From Planctomycetota bacterium (GTDB taxonomy: Bacteria; Planctomycetota; UBA1135; GCA-002686595), in the NCBI GenBank assembly GCA_012959785.1, contig DUCM01000005.1:1-64000 (forward strand): a DNA stretch of 64,000 nucleotides. The letters are read 5' to 3'. Shown here in pieces: positions 54,821 through 62,525 of the stretch. A program made the translations under genes and the position numbers. Below the pieces are notes generated by a model. That model did not search any database. It saw only the letters and a list, made by a program, of their open reading frames with translations, and was not told where the DNA came from. Each line of letters begins with the position of its first letter. The first letter of the stretch is position 1.

Positions 54821-55870
54821 GTGACCCAAGTGAAGAACGACGCTCCTCTTTCCTATCGCGACGCTGGCGTCAACATCACCGCCCAAGACGAGACCCTGGC
54901 CCGCGCCAAGGACGCCATTCGCTCGAGCTTCACCCCCGGCGTGCTCGGGGATGTGGGACTCTTTGGCGGCCTCTTCGATCCCGCCAAGGTGGGTTGCGGT
55001 GGACAGATTCTGGTGGCCAGCGCCGACGGCGTGGGCACCAAGCTCGAAGTGGCGGTCAGGGCCGGCATCCACGACACCGTGGGGCGCGACCTCGTCCAGC
55101 ACTGCATCAACGACATCCTGGTCCAGGGCGCGAGGCCGCTGTTCTTCATGGACTATGTGGGCACGGGCAAGCTCGATCCCAAAGTGGTCTCGGACCTGAT
55201 CCGCGGCTGCGCCGAGGCCTGCCGCTCGGGAGGTCTGGCCCTGCTCGGCGGCGAGACAGCCGAGATGCCGGGGCTCTACAAGGACGGTGACTTCGACCTG
55301 GTGGGCTTCATCGTGGGAGCCGTACACCCCGACAAGTTGCTCGACGGCAGTCGCGTGCAAAGCGGCCAGGTTTTGCTGGGCCTCGAAAGCGCCGGGCTGC
55401 ACACCAACGGTTACTCCCTGGCGCGCAAGATCCTCTTCGAGCGCCAGGGGCACAGCCTCAGCGACCGCCCCGCCAGCCTCGCCGGCGCCTCCGTGCAAGA
55501 AGCCCTGCTCGCCGAACACCGCTCGTACCTCGACCTACTCTGGCCGCTCTTGGAAGACGACTCCATCGCGGCCATGGCTCACATCACGGGTGGGGGACTG
55601 GTGGACAACCTGCCGCGGGTGCTCGGCGGCCGCCGGGCTCTCGTCGACCTCGACGCCTGGATTCCCGCACCGCTCTTTCGCTACCTCGTGGAGGCGGGCC
55701 AGGTCGAACGGGACGAGGCCTACCAGGTCTTCAACATGGGCATCGGCATGGTGCTCTGCGTGGAACAGGACCAGGTCGCCGGCGTGCGCTCCAAACTCGA
55801 AGCCAAGGGCGAAGCCGTACACCGCCTCGGTCAGATCGACGACGGTCCCGCGGGCGTCGCCTGGGCGTAA
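54821..55870 (+). CDS. purM: Phosphoribosylformylglycinamidine cyclo-ligase (AIR synthase)
   Basis: PurM closes the imidazole ring of AIR with ATP. The 349-residue protein starts with SYRDAGVNI, then SADGVGTK, HCINDILVQGARPLFFMDY, LLGGETAEMPG and AHITGGGL, all hallmark segments. The start is a GTG. It is far from purC and purE, so the purine pathway is spread over several units in this genome. The next gene begins 15 nt after it. Confidence 0.97.
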   Translation: MTQVKNDAPLSYRDAGVNITAQDETLARAKDAIRSSFTPGVLGDVGLFGGLFDPAKVGCGGQILVASADGVGTKLEVAVRAGIHDTVGRDLVQHCINDILVQGARPLFFMDYVGTGKLDPKVVSDLIRGCAEACRSGGLALLGGETAEMPGLYKDGDFDLVGFIVGAVHPDKLLDGSRVQSGQVLLGLESAGLHTNGYSLARKILFERQGHSLSDRPASLAGASVQEALLAEHRSYLDLLWPLLEDDSIAAMAHITGGGLVDNLPRVLGGRRALVDLDAWIPAPLFRYLVEAGQVERDEAYQVFNMGIGMVLCVEQDQVAGVRSKLEAKGEAVHRLGQIDDGPAGVAWA

Positions 55871-55885
55871 GAGAGCTCAGCGCCC

Positions 55886-56551
55886 ATGTTCCCCCTCGTC
55901 TGTCTTCTCGCTGGCCTCCTGGCCCCTGGCGCAACCCAGGATGCGCCCCTGCCCGCGGAGCCCTCGGCCCTCTCCCGGGCGCGCCAACTGGCCCCCGGAA
56001 GAGCCCGGGCCAGGGCACTCATGGAGGCCCTCGAAAGCGTCGCCGCGGACGCCCTTCCCGCTTGTTTGGAACTCTCCTTCGAGGAATTTTTGAACCAGAC
56101 GCGGGCCTTTCAATTCGAGTTGGCCCTGCCCCTCGCCGAAGCCATGCACCGCCGGGCCCGGGCCCCCTGGAGCGCCAGCAGCCTGGCCCTGGCCGCCACC
56201 CGCTCCGGCTCGCCGGCCGAGGCCCAGGCCGTGTTGCGCGAACAACTCGACCTGGACCTCGACCGGGAGGACCGCACAAATCTCCTGGAGCGCATCGGTC
56301 TGGCCTCCTTGGCGGCTGGCGAGCAGGACCGCGCCCGCCGGGAACTGGGCGCCGCCTTCACCCGGGGCTCGGCCAACGCCGGCGTGGTTTTGGGCCGCAT
56401 GGACCTCCAGGAGGGCCATCTGCGCCGCTCCAGGGCCATTTTTCGAAGCCTCCTGGACCGCGACCAAGGCCAATCCTGGGCTCGGCGCGGCTGGGGCCTT
56501 AGCATGCTGCCGCGCGGCCCGCTATCCGCCCCGGCTAGCCTTCCAAGGTAG
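55886..56551 (+). CDS. Exported TPR-like protein
   Basis: This 221-residue protein has a signal peptide of about 18 residues. A helical array of TPR-like pairs follows, rich in Ala, Arg, Leu and Glu (for example IGLASLAAGEQDRARRELGAAF). No catalytic motif is present and I know no close family. It may hold a protein partner in the periplasm. It follows purM by 15 nt, and the next likely start is 32 nt after its stop. Confidence 0.6.
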   Translation: MFPLVCLLAGLLAPGATQDAPLPAEPSALSRARQLAPGRARARALMEALESVAADALPACLELSFEEFLNQTRAFQFELALPLAEAMHRRARAPWSASSLALAATRSGSPAEAQAVLREQLDLDLDREDRTNLLERIGLASLAAGEQDRARRELGAAFTRGSANAGVVLGRMDLQEGHLRRSRAIFRSLLDRDQGQSWARRGWGLSMLPRGPLSAPASLPR

Positions 56552-56583
56552 CCCGATTGTCAACTCCATCAGCGCCCTCCACT

Positions 56584-57954
56584 ATGCTCGGTATGCACAA
56601 CCCCCTCCTCGTTTTCGGTCCCCTGGCCCTGGCCGTCTTGGCGCTTGCTTCGGTCTTCTCCAGGGCCTCGGAGGCCCGCCCCGCTGCTCCAGCAACCAAT
56701 CTCAGGGCCGCCGACACCAAACTCAAGGATTCGGACCACAAGCGCGTGGGCAAGGCCATGGGAGAGTGCATCGCAGCCTACCTCGCGCGTGAAGGACGAC
56801 GGGAAGCCGAGGCCGCTCTGCGCAAGGCTATCGAGAAAAAGTGGAAGAAGGCGGCCAAGGGCAGCGAGCCCCTGTCGCTCACCGAAGACCTCGGCGCCTC
56901 CCTCTATCACGCGCGCAACTACTCCAAGGCGCGGGGAGTCAAGAAGGGCAAGATCGCGGGATTCGAAGTCCCGGTGGAGTTCTACGGCGAGGACTTTGTG
57001 GCCGAGTACGAACTCTGGGCGCCTTCCAAGTACAAGGCCAAACAGGGGCCCTATCCCCTGATCATCTGCTTGCCCGGCTCCACGGCCACCCCCAAGGAAC
57101 ACCTGGAAGAGCGTTGGCATAGTTCCGAGGTGCGCGACGCCTGCATTTTGGTCGCGCTCCACATGCCGCCCAAAGAAGAACACTGGGGCAGCCTGGGCGT
57201 GCGGGGTGACCCCGAGAACGCCGGGGGCATGGGTATGTTGCTCTCGGTCTTCGGAGATGTAGGCGAACGCTTCGCCGTGGATGTGAACCGCATCTTCCTC
57301 GTGGGCGAAGGGCCAGGCGGCGCCGAGGCCGCCATGCGCATTGGCAACTCGTTTCCCGACCGCTTTGCCGGGGTGATTTGCATCTCGGGCGACGCGGCTG
57401 ACCTCGCGCCGGACAACTTCTGCAACTTGCCGCTCTTCTTCGCCGGCGGCGGCAGCAAGGCCACGGAGTTCGCGGGCCTCACCGAAAAAGCCGGAGGCCT
57501 GGCGGCCGAGGTCGCCCCCGACGCCACCGAAGCGGACATCTGGAGCTGGATCGGGGCCAACCCGCGGCGCTCCAACCCCGAGCGCGTGGTCCTCCTGGCC
57601 GGTGCGCCCTTCCCCAACAAGGCCTACTGGATCGAGATCCCGCCCAGCGATGGCACACAGGTCGCGCGCCTCGAAGCCGTGGCCGACCGCGACAGCAACA
57701 CGATCACAGTCACGGCCAAGGGCATCACGAGCCTCACGATTTACTACAACGACCTGATCGTCGACCTCGACAAGCCCGTCAAGGTGATTCTCAATGGACT
57801 CACCAACGAAGATCTGATCCCACGCAACTTCAACACCATGATGGATCAGATCTACAAGAGTCGCAGCGATCCCGGCAAGATCTACACCGCCGTCAAGTCC
57901 TACGATGTGCCCGCAGCCGCCGACGACGGGGATGCGCAAGGCGGCAGCGACTGA
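56584..57954 (+). CDS. Exported alpha/beta-hydrolase-like protein lacking the nucleophile
   Basis: This protein has about 456 residues from the ATG at 56584 (56593 is an alternative), with a signal anchor (LLVFGPLALAVLALASVF). The central part reads as an alpha/beta-hydrolase: strand PLIICLPGSTATPKEH, then RIFLVGEGPGGAEAAMRIG, FAGVICISGDA and LPLFFAGGG. At the nucleophile elbow the usual GxSxG is GEGPG, so the Ser is missing. It is therefore probably a binding protein or pseudo-enzyme. A C-terminal region (about 350-440) is beta-rich (TITVTAKGITSLTIYYND). The TTG at 56557 is a possible but weaker start. Confidence 0.6.
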   Translation: MLGMHNPLLVFGPLALAVLALASVFSRASEARPAAPATNLRAADTKLKDSDHKRVGKAMGECIAAYLAREGRREAEAALRKAIEKKWKKAAKGSEPLSLTEDLGASLYHARNYSKARGVKKGKIAGFEVPVEFYGEDFVAEYELWAPSKYKAKQGPYPLIICLPGSTATPKEHLEERWHSSEVRDACILVALHMPPKEEHWGSLGVRGDPENAGGMGMLLSVFGDVGERFAVDVNRIFLVGEGPGGAEAAMRIGNSFPDRFAGVICISGDAADLAPDNFCNLPLFFAGGGSKATEFAGLTEKAGGLAAEVAPDATEADIWSWIGANPRRSNPERVVLLAGAPFPNKAYWIEIPPSDGTQVARLEAVADRDSNTITVTAKGITSLTIYYNDLIVDLDKPVKVILNGLTNEDLIPRNFNTMMDQIYKSRSDPGKIYTAVKSYDVPAAADDGDAQGGSD

Positions 57955-57960
57955 CGCGCC

Positions 57961-59619
57961 GTGGGTCACTCCAGAGCCGGAACTGGGGATGCGCAAACTT
58001 CGCCTGGGGACTGCGACGAGCCCGTGGGCGTGGGGTCCGGCAGCGCTGGATTGCTGTGGCTCGTGGCCGTGGCTGGCGCGGGGACCATGGTGGTGGAACT
58101 CGCGGCGGTGCGCCTTCTAGCCCCCTGGTTTGGCAGCTCCCAGGCCGTTTGGACCAATGTCATCGGCGTGGTGCTTTTTGCCCTGGCCCTGGGCTACTTC
58201 TTGGGCTCCAAGTTGGCGGCGCGGCCGCAACCCCTGGCAGCCCTGGGTTGGGTTCTCGCCTTCGGCGCCGCCAGCACAGCCTGGTTGCCCGCCCTGGCGG
58301 CGCCGGTGGCCGATCTGTTCATGCCCGCCGGCGTGACCCTCGATCGCGCGGCGGAACTGTTCGTTTGGGGCAGCCTGGCCTCCGCGGCCCTGCTCTTCGC
58401 GCCGGCTGCTGTGGCGCTCGGTTGCGTGGGGCCCCTGGCCGTGGAAATCGTCGCCCGGCGGAGTGGTGGACACGCAGGCAGCGCTGGCGGCAAGGTCCTG
58501 TGCGCTTCGACCCTGGGCAGCCTCGCGGGGACTTTTGGCACAACCCACTTCGCCCTGCCCGGGCTCGGCCTGAAGGGCACCTTCCTCCTGGCCGGAGTCT
58601 GCCTGGGCGTCTTGTCCCTGATCAGTTTTGTCTTCCAGCGACGGGCGACCTGGCCGGGCATCGGCGCCCTCGTTTGCGTGGTCCTCTCGTTTGCCGCGGC
58701 GACTCGCACGCCGAGCCCCACGGGAACCTTGCTGGCCGAGGTGCAGTCGGCCTACCAGACGGTTCGCGTTGTGGAAACCGGCGCGGGCGCAGAGCGCATG
58801 CGCCAGTTGCAAGTCAACGAGGGTCTCGACTCGTTTCAGTCGGTCTGGCAACCGGAGTCCGGGCTGCTGCCGGTTGGGTACTACTACAACTATTTCTGTC
58901 TGCCGCCCTGGTGGTCCGGCGCGCAGGGCACCTGGCGGGTGATGGTCCTGGGCCTGGGAGCAGGAACCAGTTGGCGGGTCCTCGAAGGCAGCCTACCCGC
59001 GGGGGTGCGCCTCGTGGCCACGGGCGCGGAGATCGACCCGGCGGTGATCGACCTCGCTCGCGAATTTCTGGAACTCGCACCACAGAGCCCCGAGCGCCAG
59101 ACCTTGGCGGGCTGGGACGCACGGGCGGCCCTCCGCGCCATGCAGGGCCAATTCGACGAGATCATCCTCGACACCTACGCCAACCAGATGGAGATGCCGG
59201 CACACCTGTGCAGCGTCGAGTTCTTCCGCGAGGTGCGCGGGCGACTGGCTCCGGGCGGTTGGCTAGCCATCAACATCGGCGGCTTCTCCCTCAACGACCC
59301 CGTCGTACAAGCCGTGGCGGCCACGGCGGCCACGGCTTTTCAGAGCGCAGCCCTCTGCGTGCGCGTGCCCTTTTCGCGCAATGTCGTGGCCTACCTCAAG
59401 GCGAACGGCACACCCTTTGTGCCGGGGGATAGTGGTTGGAGCCTCGCAGAGGGCCCCGTGGCGAAGCTCCTGCCACCCGTGGAAATCTCCAGCCGTTGGG
59501 CTCTGATCCACCCGGCGACGCCGGCGCCCCTCAGCGACGATCGAAATCCCATCGAACGACTGCAAGCGCAGTCGATTCTGCTCGCGGCCCAAGCCTGTGC
59601 GGAGCGCGAAGAGCGATGA
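57961..59619 (+). CDS. Membrane-fused spermidine-synthase-like protein
   Basis: This 552-residue protein starts at GTG. Its first ~240 residues hold about seven membrane helices (VAVAGAGTMVVELAAVRLLAPWFG is typical). A soluble SpeE-like Rossmann domain follows (VMVLGLGAGTSW, GAEIDPAVIDLARE, DEIILDTYANQMEMPAHLCSVEFFREV). Fusions of this type are common in bacteria and are called spermidine-synthase-like, but many lack proof of aminopropyl transfer. The D of ILDTY is at the expected place. It is coupled to the next gene by ATGA. Confidence 0.85.
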   Translation: MGHSRAGTGDAQTSPGDCDEPVGVGSGSAGLLWLVAVAGAGTMVVELAAVRLLAPWFGSSQAVWTNVIGVVLFALALGYFLGSKLAARPQPLAALGWVLAFGAASTAWLPALAAPVADLFMPAGVTLDRAAELFVWGSLASAALLFAPAAVALGCVGPLAVEIVARRSGGHAGSAGGKVLCASTLGSLAGTFGTTHFALPGLGLKGTFLLAGVCLGVLSLISFVFQRRATWPGIGALVCVVLSFAAATRTPSPTGTLLAEVQSAYQTVRVVETGAGAERMRQLQVNEGLDSFQSVWQPESGLLPVGYYYNYFCLPPWWSGAQGTWRVMVLGLGAGTSWRVLEGSLPAGVRLVATGAEIDPAVIDLAREFLELAPQSPERQTLAGWDARAALRAMQGQFDEIILDTYANQMEMPAHLCSVEFFREVRGRLAPGGWLAINIGGFSLNDPVVQAVAATAATAFQSAALCVRVPFSRNVVAYLKANGTPFVPGDSGWSLAEGPVAKLLPPVEISSRWALIHPATPAPLSDDRNPIERLQAQSILLAAQACAEREER

Positions 59620-60161
59620 CCGCCGCGCTTTGCATCCTGGTCCTCGCCTGGCTGCCGCAAGCGGCGAGCGAAACGCCCCTGCAAGGCGCCGTGCGACTTA
59701 CCGCTGAAGAGCGCTTTGTGGAGGCCCTCAAGCTGGCGCGCACGGATGACGACGCGCTCTTCCGAGCCCAGGGAGAACTCTTCGTGTTGCAGCGCGCGGG
59801 AGCCCTGGACGAAGCCCTGAGCGCGGGTTTGCGCGGCCTCGAGGTCGCACCGAAAGACCCCTGGCTGCTGGAGCGCTGCGCCAACCTGGCTTTGAGCTTG
59901 GGATCGGGAGGACTCGCCCAGGGACTCTTGGATGAGCTCGTGCAGAGCGTCGGTCCTCTCGAGCAAGAACGCCTGGCGCCCCTGCTCACAGCAGCCCGCG
60001 GCCTCGTGCAAGGACGGCAGGCCAAAACGGCTGCCCTGGCCCGAGCACGCGCTGTGCTCTTGGGCATCGCCGCGCTCTTGGCCCTCGCCGCGCTCCTGGG
60101 CCGCGTTTTCGCGGGCCGCGCGCTCACGCTCAGGCGTCAACGCGCGGCGGCCAGGGGCTAA
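59616..60161 (+). CDS. Exported TPR-like protein with a C-terminal membrane helix
   Basis: This 181-residue protein has a signal peptide (about residues 1-18) and helical TPR-like pairs (VEALKLARTDDDALFRAQGE, then DEALSAGLRGLEVAPKDPWL). A C-terminal membrane helix (LLGIAALLALAALLGRVF) and a short basic tail follow. The layout resembles BatE-like proteins without the SH3 part. It starts in an ATGA overlap with the spermidine-synthase-like gene. No function can be assigned. Confidence 0.65.
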   Translation: MTAALCILVLAWLPQAASETPLQGAVRLTAEERFVEALKLARTDDDALFRAQGELFVLQRAGALDEALSAGLRGLEVAPKDPWLLERCANLALSLGSGGLAQGLLDELVQSVGPLEQERLAPLLTAARGLVQGRQAKTAALARARAVLLGIAALLALAALLGRVFAGRALTLRRQRAAARG

Positions 60162-60163
60162 GG

Positions 60164-60186
60164 CGCGGGGGACGAGGTCCCCCGCG
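60164..60186. terminator. GC-rich stem between convergent genes
   Basis: A perfect 10-bp stem (60164-60173 with 60177-60186) with a GAG loop fills the 33-bp gap between the TPR gene and the leftward HEAT gene. It has no T-run on either side. It could act on both transcripts, but only weakly. Confidence 0.35.
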
Positions 60187-60194
60187 AGCTGCCC

Positions 60195-62279
60195 CTACAA
60201 AATGTCCAAGAGCCCCGTGCCGTTCTGGCCGGTCAGGGTCGAGGTCGTCGCTCGGTAGTTGATGTCGATGGAGAAAACCGAGTTCCAGGGCAGGTCCTGT
60301 TTGTCAGCCACCAGCCCCAGGGCCACGGCGGCAAAGCCCCGCGCCGCGCCGGTCAAATTCTCATCGCCCAGCATGTCCACCAGGGGGACCACCGAGTTGG
60401 CATCGCCCACCAGACCCAGGGCCGCAGCGATGGAGGCCTGGGTCGTGAGAGTCTTGGCCTGCTTCAATTGGGCCACGAGCCGCTTGACAATGCGCTTGTC
60501 ACCCAAGAGACCCAGGGCGATGGCGGCTTGTTTGAGCAACACGCCGCGGTGATTCGAATTCGCCACGACTTCTTGGATCGGTGCCAGGGCGGCCAGGGAG
60601 TTGGAGAGCCCCAGGCCGATGGCGATCTGCCCGCGCAGTTCGTCCCCGGAAGATTGCTCGAGCTTGTCGAGCAGCAACGACTCCGCGCGGTTGTCGCGGG
60701 CGATGCCCAGGGCGATGGCACAGGAACCCACATCGGACGGAGAACGACTCTCCTTGAGGTGCAGACGCAGGGCGCTGAGGGCCGATTCGGACTGCTGGCG
60801 ACCGGCGTCTTCGAGACCACGCTGCATGACTCCCAGGGCCAGAGCCGCCCAGGGCCGAGCGTTCTTGCCCCGGGCCAACTTGTTCAGCAGGAAGCGCCGT
60901 ACCGGGGCCTCTGCGGCCAGGCTATCCGCACCGCTGCCAGGCCGTCCGCCGATGCGACCAAGGGCCATCAGGCTGAAGTACTGCACCTGCTTGTCGGCGT
61001 TGCCCGCGGATTCCATCAGGGCTTTGCGCAGGGCCACATCCTCGGGGTCGAGGTCCAAATCGCCGAGTTGGCCGAAACAAAGGGCCGCGCTCTGGCGCAG
61101 TTCGCGCTGGCCGACATGGCCGCGGCGGGTGACATAGGGCAGCAGCGCCGATACGACCCGTGGCTTCTCGCTGGGCAGGCCCTCGAGCAGTTTTGCCAGG
61201 GAGCGGGGGATGTGAGCCCGCACCAGCACGGGCCGCGCGCTGTTCTTTTCGTCCTGAAAGTAGTTCAGGAGGTAATCGATTTGCTCTCGGCGACAAGTGG
61301 GTGCTCCGTTGCGGCCAGCCCGGCGCTCGCTACGCCCGCTGAACTCAGCCAAGGGATCCCGAACCTCCAGCGGCACGATCCCCATGGAGATCAGGGCCGC
61401 GACCTTGAGGTCGCGGGTGGACGAGCGCGGCGCTGAAGCAATGCGCCAGAGGGCCGCGACGATATCCTCGCGCACCACGGGCGACGAGTGGAACTGGCCG
61501 ACTTCACCGAGGCCATAAACCGCGAAGGCACGGGTGCGATAGTGGACGCCAGCGGAACGGCCCACGAGGGCACGCCCGCGCTCGGTGTCGAGTGCCAGGT
61601 CGGTGAGTATCTCCACGGCCCCTTGGCTGCGCAGGATGCCGAGGGAAACCGCGGCGGTCTCGGCGATCTCCTGACTGGGGTCGTCGAGGCGCTTTTCGAT
61701 CGCGTCCTGGATGAGCGAGTGGCCGTCCTCTCCGGGTTCGTCCCCGATTTTTGAAAGGGCCACCAATGCGCCGGTGACGATGTCGTTGTGGCGCTCGTGC
61801 TCGAGGGCGGCGAGCAGCGCGGGCACGATCACTTGCCGGATGGTCTCTTTTGAGGGACGCAGGCTCGACTTGGAACGCTCACTCTGGCCGGCGCCCAGGA
61901 AGAAGTCGTCGGACCCGGTCACACTCCCGGCGCGGTAGAGATGCCCCTTGAGGTTGATGTATGGGCTCTTGTTGAAACCCCACCAAAAGCGCCAGTCGGT
62001 GAGGTCCACGCCCGCACCAAGCCCGGGCGTCGAGGGGCCGCTGGGCTGCGACGGACCGGGCGCCGGAGGATCGCCCGGCCGCCGGGGCGACGAAGGCCGG
62101 GAGGGGCCAGGGCTACCGGGATCAGAAGGGCCAGGCGAAGGCGGCCCGCTGCCGCCGCCACCACCGGGAGGTACCGTGTCGCCCGGACCGATCCAGATGC
62201 CACCATGGCTGCGGGCGGCTTCGGGTAACACGAGTGAGATAGACGCCACCAGGGCGCAACACAGGATGGATGTTTTCAT
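60195..62279 (-). CDS. Exported HEAT-repeat protein with a Pro/Gly-rich linker
   Basis: This protein has 694 residues from the ATG at 62279, with a signal peptide (MKTSILCCALVASISLVLP). A ~60-residue linker follows, very rich in Pro, Gly and Ser (about 35-95), then a conserved LTDWRFWWGFNKSPYINLKG region. The rest is a long array of HEAT-like repeats (for example QIAIGLGLSNSLAALAPIQE). It ends with a strand-like motif (FSIDINYRATTSTLTGQ, then GLLDIL). A paralog with the same ending lies directly downstream of its start at 62526. The start has no Shine-Dalgarno and is preceded by CCCC. The array is probably a scaffold at the surface or in the periplasm. Confidence 0.75.
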   Translation of the reverse strand: MKTSILCCALVASISLVLPEAARSHGGIWIGPGDTVPPGGGGGSGPPSPGPSDPGSPGPSRPSSPRRPGDPPAPGPSQPSGPSTPGLGAGVDLTDWRFWWGFNKSPYINLKGHLYRAGSVTGSDDFFLGAGQSERSKSSLRPSKETIRQVIVPALLAALEHERHNDIVTGALVALSKIGDEPGEDGHSLIQDAIEKRLDDPSQEIAETAAVSLGILRSQGAVEILTDLALDTERGRALVGRSAGVHYRTRAFAVYGLGEVGQFHSSPVVREDIVAALWRIASAPRSSTRDLKVAALISMGIVPLEVRDPLAEFSGRSERRAGRNGAPTCRREQIDYLLNYFQDEKNSARPVLVRAHIPRSLAKLLEGLPSEKPRVVSALLPYVTRRGHVGQRELRQSAALCFGQLGDLDLDPEDVALRKALMESAGNADKQVQYFSLMALGRIGGRPGSGADSLAAEAPVRRFLLNKLARGKNARPWAALALGVMQRGLEDAGRQQSESALSALRLHLKESRSPSDVGSCAIALGIARDNRAESLLLDKLEQSSGDELRGQIAIGLGLSNSLAALAPIQEVVANSNHRGVLLKQAAIALGLLGDKRIVKRLVAQLKQAKTLTTQASIAAALGLVGDANSVVPLVDMLGDENLTGAARGFAAVALGLVADKQDLPWNSVFSIDINYRATTSTLTGQNGTGLLDIL

Positions 62280-62468
62280 GGGGTCGTCGGGTGGGAGGGC
62301 CTGAGGCTGAAAGGCAGTAGGGGCTGAAAGGCAGCCGCCAAACTCCACAGAGCAACCCATGTGCCACCAGGGGCAATCATCCTTGCAGGCCCCTGCGCCG
62401 TCCCAAGTGCCGGCGCCGCGCGCCCTGCGTTACGCCATCCCGCCCGGGTGCTACGCCACGAGCACACG

Positions 62469-62504
62469 AAAAAAGCCGCGCGCATCCCGAAGGAGGCGCG
62501 CGGC
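62469..62504 (-). terminator. Rho-independent terminator of the second HEAT gene
   Basis: A 9-bp stem (62475-62483 with 62496-62504) with a 12-nt loop is followed on the minus strand by a T-run (the A-run at 62469-62474). It lies about 21 nt past the stop at 62526. The rest of the 246-bp gap to the next gene shows no other structure. Confidence 0.8.
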
Positions 62505-62525
62505 CAAAAGTTCGTTCGCGGTGCT

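Noticed and set aside
62279-62360. An upstream start for the HEAT protein that adds 27 residues
   Set aside because: It would bury the signal peptide internally. The ATG at 62279 starts a normal signal sequence.
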